Shown here piece by piece: positions 58,768-64,000 of a stretch of DNA of 64,000 bases. Numbering within the stretch: position 1 is the first letter of the stretch; the number at the start of each line of letters is the position of its first letter. A program made the position numbers and the translations under genes. The notes below the pieces were generated by a model. The model did not search any database, was not told the DNA's origin, and saw only the letters and a program-made list of their open reading frames with translations. This DNA is from Torulaspora globosa (Eukaryota; Ascomycota; Saccharomycetes; Saccharomycetales; Saccharomycetaceae), in the NCBI RefSeq assembly GCF_014133895.1, contig NC_050732.1:682001-746000 (forward strand), read 5' to 3'.

Positions 58768-61035
58768 TTACTGTGTTATCCTATCACTGTCCAAGCGCTC
58801 CGAGATGTTTTGCAATGGTATATCCCTGGTGGCATGCGGCGTCAATAGATGGTCGTTGAAGGGGTTGTTACCTTGAATACTGATCACAGATTCCAGCTGC
58901 GGTGATTGAACAGAGGAAAGAGCTCTGAGGGAAGATGAAGAATTATGGTGATGAGCTATTGGTGGAGGAGCTATCGACTGAGCTAATAATGGGTCCCCAC
59001 GCGTCTCTGACGGGGAGGGCAAATCACACATCGATGGTAGGGACTGAGAAGTAGAGCTCTTCGAAATAGTATTCTCATAGCTCGGAGGCGAGAGCAACCC
59101 AACATCTTGATATATTGGGGGAACCTCTTCATCCCAAGAAATGCCCAAACCGGATCTCTCGGTAACGTTAAGTCGAAACTGCATACGCAGTACACGAGCT
59201 GCACCAGTTGGCACACTAATAATCCTAGAGCCTGTGGAGTTGCCCCCGTTTCCTTTGCCACTATGGGTTGACTTAGTACTGCTTCCAGACTTGGTAGGAG
59301 TTAAAGAATCTGTCTCGACAGGTCTCGCTTTTACATTATTCCTGTTAGCAAACATGGGAGAAAGTTCGGCTAGCCTCTGATCAGGGTCATTGAGATTCGG
59401 CTTAGATGACGAGACGGACGTAGAAGATTTTCTTATCGGCTGTCCGTTCGCATATTGGAGTGTTTCTTCAGCCACGACAATCTCGACAGCCAAAACGTGC
59501 GACACATTAATACCCAGAGTCGGGTCCTGTATGTCACAAGAAACATTGGTGTCCTGCTTCACAGGCTCGACAAACGGCTTGGCAGTCGAGACGTGAGTTA
59601 TTGGATTCGTAACGCCTGAAGTAAGAGCCGTACAATCTATATCGGTGATCACATCGACTTGTCCATTATTATCGAAATCCGTCTTCCAGCCACTTTTCAT
59701 TTCACCTCGGGCAACAGTTCGCGTTTCTTCTGTGTATATTTGGATATCGTTCTTGAGCTCCTCTTGAACCTGCTGCTCTCTTGCGCGTTGCTGCTGCTGT
59801 AGCACTTGTTGTCGCAAGGCATCATCATTAGGGTGGATGAAATCATTGTTAGGTCCCTCTTCATCACGGTCCTCATCTTGGGGGCCTTCGTTGCCTGCTT
59901 GAGGCCCTCCTAGCGACGAGTTACGCCGCAAAGCTTGTGACGCAGGATCTTGGGTGGGACCAACGGTCAGCCTCACTTGTGGTCCTGCATCGTATTTTTT
60001 AATCGCTGAGCTTGGTTTCTTATTCGATTCTTTCTCTATGACACATTTTTCGAGCTGTTTTAATTCATGCTTATGTATATCGCAGGCGTTGCACCGTACT
60101 CGTGAGATTTCTTCAATTCTCCAGGCCAATTTACGCATCCTCCATCTGCGATCTGACGAAGATATACCATTCAGTTTCATCTCCAAAGGAAACGTAGATT
60201 TCGGATACACAACACTGGGTAGGACGGCCGTTGCGGTCAATTCTGTCGGAGGGAAAACCCTCAAAGAATTCTTGTCTGGCCCGCGCGGTATGCTTCTTGT
60301 GACGGAAATTGGCATCGCGAGTTGCAGCAACTGTTGCTTAGACTGCGAGTTCAGGCCCCGCTTAGGGTCCTTGTACGTCACCACGGCTATCAGCTCGTAT
60401 CTTATTCTAGTCCCCGAGTTAAGACCCAGAAACGACTTGGCGGGGACGGAGCCTGGGATCAAGTAGGAGAAAGGAAACGAATGCCTGCCAACCGGCATGT
60501 CCTGGGCGCTTGTTTGGATTTCCCACGTCTTCATATTGGTAGTTTTCGTTTTACAGTTCATGCACGAGTGGAAGGATTGGCCATCTGGCAAAAATGGCTT
60601 ATGGATTTGAACTTTCTGCACAAGGGTAAGAGTAACGGATGTTATACACACTTTAGTGTACCCAGACATGATCTTCAGGTTTGCCAACGACCCTACCGGT
60701 GACATGTTCGGGGAAGATAGAGAAAGATGCGACAGTGTGGAAGAAAGCGAAGATCCCAAAGCACCCTTATGCTTCCCATCTCGACTGCTAACGGGACTGA
60801 CCAACTCAGAATGGGGCTCACTATCGTATGGATCCTTGATATCTAAGGTCAACAGCCCACTTAAAAGCGCTCCTGAAGATTCGGTCGCTGAGCCGTACAG
60901 AACACATGGCGGAGATTCGATATCGATCGAAAGTTCCAACGGACGCTCCTTATGAGAATGAGTTAAATCCCTTAATTTTGAATGCGATTTGCCTCCGGAA
61001 GATGAGTGGTATGGCACAAGCTTTGAAAATCCCAT
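58768..61035 (-). CDS. LDB19: Alpha-arrestin Ldb19 / Art1
   Basis: Arrestin-related adaptor that brings the ubiquitin ligase Rsp5 to plasma-membrane transporters such as Can1 and Mup1 for endocytosis. 755 residues opening MGFSKLVPYHSSSGGKSHSK. The arrestin core is split. Its N-terminal part has LSIDIESPPCVLYGSATESSG, SGYTKVCITSVTLTLVQKVQ, and a probable zinc-binding pair CMNCK (later CNAC). It continues with PFSYLIPGSVP, SIPRGPDKNSLRVFPP and MRKLAWRIEEISRV. After a disordered acidic insert come VACDIQDP-like strands and GLGISWDEEVPP. Rsp5-type PY motifs are represented by PPIYQD and PPSYEN near the C-terminus. Confidence 0.96.
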   Translation of the reverse strand: MGFSKLVPYHSSSGGKSHSKLRDLTHSHKERPLELSIDIESPPCVLYGSATESSGALLSGLLTLDIKDPYDSEPHSELVSPVSSRDGKHKGALGSSLSSTLSHLSLSSPNMSPVGSLANLKIMSGYTKVCITSVTLTLVQKVQIHKPFLPDGQSFHSCMNCKTKTTNMKTWEIQTSAQDMPVGRHSFPFSYLIPGSVPAKSFLGLNSGTRIRYELIAVVTYKDPKRGLNSQSKQQLLQLAMPISVTRSIPRGPDKNSLRVFPPTELTATAVLPSVVYPKSTFPLEMKLNGISSSDRRWRMRKLAWRIEEISRVRCNACDIHKHELKQLEKCVIEKESNKKPSSAIKKYDAGPQVRLTVGPTQDPASQALRRNSSLGGPQAGNEGPQDEDRDEEGPNNDFIHPNDDALRQQVLQQQQRAREQQVQEELKNDIQIYTEETRTVARGEMKSGWKTDFDNNGQVDVITDIDCTALTSGVTNPITHVSTAKPFVEPVKQDTNVSCDIQDPTLGINVSHVLAVEIVVAEETLQYANGQPIRKSSTSVSSSKPNLNDPDQRLAELSPMFANRNNVKARPVETDSLTPTKSGSSTKSTHSGKGNGGNSTGSRIISVPTGAARVLRMQFRLNVTERSGLGISWDEEVPPIYQDVGLLSPPSYENTISKSSTSQSLPSMCDLPSPSETRGDPLLAQSIAPPPIAHHHNSSSSLRALSSVQSPQLESVISIQGNNPFNDHLLTPHATRDIPLQNISERLDSDRITQ

Positions 61036-61746
61036 ACTCCTAAAAGCTGTTGAGTGAGAACTTCACAAAACTCCCCGGCCAGAGAAGACAATCCAATACA
61101 CTCACCAGGACAACAGAGCCACGAGAACCGGTCGCTAACATTATGCTAAGAGGCCTTACAAGTCGCATTTGCTCGATCAGCTCTGCTTATCTGGTAGGAG
61201 CCTGAAAAATTCAATATTCCGGGTAACACTCTCTTTATCGATGGTCTGAATCTTAGATAACCAAGTTGATTCATGAGTCCGCGGACGCTGTGAAGCTAGA
61301 TCCTGCTGCTATTAATCCGCCTTCCAGGCTCCGGATGGTGAGATCGGTCGGCTTCGAGAAATGGCGTCGGCTCGGGCAGTCCCAGTTTTGCACGCATTGA
61401 CGCGCTCACAGCAGCGGGAGCCCCGCAATCTTTACCAGAAACGGGTCCCATAATCCCAGGATGGTTTCAGTGGACATCGGACGCCTCTCAGCGCTCATCT
61501 TGATCGTCTTTGGGCTTGCGAGCCTTGGAGTTGTAGTGTCGTGAGATATGACGTCTTTTTTTCGACATCCCGCCTTAAGAAGGCTCGATGGGTTCGAGCT
61601 TACTACTAGTTAAACAGGCCGCAAGTGGTCAGTCTGGTGTTGGTTGGTGATTCCAGGGAGCTCTACAGCTAGTAATCGGAAGGTGTGTAAGCGTGGGATT
61701 TGGTTTCGGAGAGATTTCTCGCAGTTTCGGCAGTTCTTTGGAAAAT
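61036..61746. promoter_or_regulatory. Divergent promoter region, LDB19 / LTE1
   Basis: 711 bases between divergent starts. GC-rich patches near 61310-61450. A GGTTCGAGC sequence at about 61580 is not part of a tRNA. No regulatory site was assigned. Confidence 0.45.
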
Positions 61747-64000
61747 ATGAAGCAAATGGATTGTTTTAATAAGCCGGAGTACTATCCTGTGCCGTCGGAG
61801 ACTGTGATTTCATACGCCAGAGGGGATGGAAATAGTGGTGGTAGAAAACAGGTTTTGAAAGCGGATCTTTTAGCGCTGATAGTGTTCCTTACGTCTCCGG
61901 AGGATGCCGTTGATTATACCGCGATTTCAGATTTCTTCCTGATCTACAGGAACTTCATCTCGCCAATGGAGTTGTCAGATCTGCTGATCCTGAGACTCCG
62001 CTGGTGTATGAGTGAGAGCAGCTCGCCGAACGGGGAAAGGCGAAAGATCGGTAAGATTACGCTGGTGCGAACGTTTGTGTTGTTGAGGCACTGGATATTG
62101 AATTATTATGTTCAAAATTTCCTTCCTGATGTGAATCTGCGGCTTCGTGTAATCAAATTCTTGAACGAACCGTGCGAGTCATATCCTAGCATTGTTAAGA
62201 GCATAATTGTTAATCTCAAGAAAGCGTGGGTCCGTTGCTCAAGGCGAGTATGGACAAATCTGGCCCTTGATGAACCTGCTTCCGTGGGACAGGACGACAG
62301 GTGGGCATTATATGAGATAAAGGATTATACACAGTTGGAAGAACTGCGAAAGAGGGGCAGTCGGCTGAGCACTTACGCCAAAAATGGAAGCTCGAGCCCG
62401 AACTTCCGCAATCAGAGCGTGCTTTCGCTTTTCAAGGAATCGGATGTCTTTAAGATTCCAGACTCTGTCGGAGCAACTTCACGAACAGCTTCCATGGTAC
62501 TTTTTCCGTGCGACAACTCTAACGTCAAGACAGGGTTTTGCTTGGAGGGTGAGGATAAATTCGGCAATGAGCAGAATAACGCCAAAGCTACTCACTCTGA
62601 GCATAAACGTATGGTAAGCAATCTTTCGAAGATGACCAATGTGTCGGGGATGCTCAGAGACGTTAAGGAATCTGTATCACCTAACCTGGACCAGCTAATA
62701 CCGCCAACTCCCGCAAAGAAGGTCGAACTTATCCTCAAATTGCCTGAAGATATAGGCTCCGACAGCGAGGGAAAGGAGATCAAAAGGAATGGCGGCAAAG
62801 TCCCAGCGGTAGAAAACTCTTCTATTGAGAAACATCGTGGACCAATGGCATTGCTATCAAAATGGAAAAATAATCACTCAAGAACAGCGAAGTTGCGAGC
62901 TGGTGCGGCATCCTCAGTTTCCAACAGTTTTGCGAAACCGGAAATGGATAATTTTGTGAAGTATGTCATCTCCATCACCTCTTTGGAAACGAAGGCCCAA
63001 GAGCTTGAGGATCCCCAAAGTCTTGTCAGCTCTAAATTCGACATCTTGAGTGCTAGAACGATAGAGGAAGTTGAATTCCTGGTTTCGCTGGAAAATGATC
63101 TCATTTCCCAGGTGCGCGGTTCAGTTGAGCCGCATGCCGATGCACCAGCTAATGATTTGGTCAAGATTGATGACGAAGAGTCCGTGGAAACTCAGGGTTT
63201 TAGTGCCGTGGATAACTTGAACTTGTATCAAACCGTTAGCTCCATTGCAAACTCTGTCGTTTCGTTGTCGAACAACCTAAATCGACCTTCCAAAGTGCCT
63301 AACGGAGCTGTTTCTCCGTCTTCTGCTGCGTTAGAAAGACGAAAGGTTCAGAGTTCAATGGCAGCCATTTTACGCTCAAACTCTAAATTCAGTTTTGTGA
63401 GTAGAAATAATAGCATGAAAGAATCATCAAACGAGCCAACGGATGGACCGCAGAGATTAGTGTTTCATGATTCCGAATCGGTAGACCGAGGAAAGGGTGA
63501 TAATGAGACCTCTTCTGAGGCGGCCCCTCAGCTGACTATGTTGAAAAAGAGGTACTCACAGTCACCGACTCGGACCTCACCGCTGCGCAATAACTTGCCT
63601 AGTTTAGCAGAGGATCACTTGACTAGTAGTATGCATGGCGGCATGACTAGAGGTTCAAGCTATTCTTCCATAACATATGATTCAGATTTGTCTATGTCGT
63701 CTCGGGCTTCTCCAGGTGACAGACACATTGAGAATGACAATCAAAGTATAAATGCACTAAAACGGAAGGGAGCTCGAAATAACTTACGTGAGTTTACATT
63801 TGAAAGCCAAAAAAGGAAGTCGATGCAAGATATAGAATCTGCTTCGTCTTTCGTAACCACGAGAGAGTCTATCGATGGAGCAACTCCTCTCAGTCAAAAA
63901 CCGCCGGACAAGGTAGCACGGCCTGCAAGCGGGCGTATAAGCATAATGAGGAAACCCACTATAGCCAAAAGTCCACTTCGAAGCATTCAACAATCCCAGA
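61747..64000 (+). CDS. LTE1: Lte1-like mitotic-exit regulator with Ras-GEF N domain; 3' end cut off by the window
   Basis: Bud-cortex protein that promotes mitotic exit by keeping the Bfa1-Bub2 pathway in check; it looks like a Ras GEF, but in S. cerevisiae GEF activity on Tem1 is not needed. The start at 61747 gives MKQMDCFNKPEYYPVPSETV, with an alternative ATG three codons on. The RasGEF-N domain (about 30-150) includes DYTAISDFFLIYRNFISPMEL, LVRTFVLLRHWILNYYVQNFL and RGSRLSTYAKNGSSSPNFRNQ. The middle is Ser/Asn-rich with conserved islands (IPPTPAKKVELIL, FDILSARTIEEVEFL, SPLRNNLPSL). 751 residues are visible; the C-terminal catalytic-like GEF domain lies beyond the window. Confidence 0.95.
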   Translation, partial: MKQMDCFNKPEYYPVPSETVISYARGDGNSGGRKQVLKADLLALIVFLTSPEDAVDYTAISDFFLIYRNFISPMELSDLLILRLRWCMSESSSPNGERRKIGKITLVRTFVLLRHWILNYYVQNFLPDVNLRLRVIKFLNEPCESYPSIVKSIIVNLKKAWVRCSRRVWTNLALDEPASVGQDDRWALYEIKDYTQLEELRKRGSRLSTYAKNGSSSPNFRNQSVLSLFKESDVFKIPDSVGATSRTASMVLFPCDNSNVKTGFCLEGEDKFGNEQNNAKATHSEHKRMVSNLSKMTNVSGMLRDVKESVSPNLDQLIPPTPAKKVELILKLPEDIGSDSEGKEIKRNGGKVPAVENSSIEKHRGPMALLSKWKNNHSRTAKLRAGAASSVSNSFAKPEMDNFVKYVISITSLETKAQELEDPQSLVSSKFDILSARTIEEVEFLVSLENDLISQVRGSVEPHADAPANDLVKIDDEESVETQGFSAVDNLNLYQTVSSIANSVVSLSNNLNRPSKVPNGAVSPSSAALERRKVQSSMAAILRSNSKFSFVSRNNSMKESSNEPTDGPQRLVFHDSESVDRGKGDNETSSEAAPQLTMLKKRYSQSPTRTSPLRNNLPSLAEDHLTSSMHGGMTRGSSYSSITYDSDLSMSSRASPGDRHIENDNQSINALKRKGARNNLREFTFESQKRKSMQDIESASSFVTTRESIDGATPLSQKPPDKVARPASGRISIMRKPTIAKSPLRSIQQSQ

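Noticed and set aside
61570..61600. GGGTTCGAGC, another tRNA-like motif
   Set aside because: No closing C at the right place, and no cloverleaf on either strand.

Overview
The window is nuclear DNA of a budding yeast of the family Saccharomycetaceae. The genes are close-packed and almost intron-free, and nearly every protein is recognisable from its Saccharomyces cerevisiae relative. Gene order is the main clue to the lineage. The window interleaves genes that in S. cerevisiae lie on two sister regions: the left arm of chromosome I (SPO7, MDM10, SWC3, CYS3, DEP1, SYN8, TPD3, LDS1, FUN30, ATS1, CCR4, FUN26, PMT2, LTE1) and chromosome XV (SMC5, MSE1, OPI10, SIL1, RPP2A, RPS15, NOP12, NGL1, PEX15, LDS2, RRT8, GSH2, GAL11, LDB19). 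One copy of each is present, as expected for a species that branched before the whole-genome duplication (the Lachancea, Torulaspora, Zygosaccharomyces, Kluyveromyces or Eremothecium side). I cannot fix the genus.

Layout. 1-7.2 kb: RTS1 (cut by the left edge), SPO7, MDM10, SWC3. 7.6-16.2 kb: SMC5, MSE1, OPI10, SIL1, CYS3. 16.4-23.9 kb: RPP2A and RPS15 sharing a Rap1/Fhl1-type promoter, DEP1, NOP12, SYN8, NGL1. 25-33.7 kb: an NTG-type DNA glycosylase/lyase, TPD3, PEX15, a PAS kinase. 35-39.9 kb: three related spore-wall/lipid-droplet genes of the LDS1/LDS2/RRT8 family, interrupted by an AlkB-type dioxygenase gene that S. cerevisiae lacks. 39.9-50.2 kb: GSH2, GAL11/MED15, FUN30, ATS1. 52-64 kb: CCR4, FUN26, PMT2, LDB19, and LTE1 (cut by the right edge).

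The most unusual signal is in ATS1. Its reading frame is intact except for one extra base, and that base falls exactly inside CTTAGGC, the heptamer used for +1 ribosomal frameshifting by Ty1 and by ABP140/TRM140. Reading through with a +1 shift restores the expected Ats1 N-terminus. The second is the AlkB homologue, with a CUE-like N-terminus, a PIP-like motif and a GRF-type zinc finger, sitting inside the spore-wall gene cluster. Several promoters carry textbook regulatory sites: a KAR2-like UPRE upstream of SIL1, a Cbf1-Met28-Met4 composite site upstream of CYS3, tandem Rap1 plus Fhl1 sites between the ribosomal protein genes, PAC/RRPE upstream of NOP12, and Ndt80 sites upstream of all three LDS-family genes.

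Functional links within the window: RTS1 and TPD3 are B' and A subunits of the same PP2A. CYS3 and GSH2 are both on the route from cystathionine to glutathione. NTG and the AlkB gene are both base-damage repair enzymes. NGL1 and CCR4 are both exonuclease-endonuclease-phosphatase family proteins. No tRNA, rRNA, transposon, LTR, centromere or CRISPR array was found.
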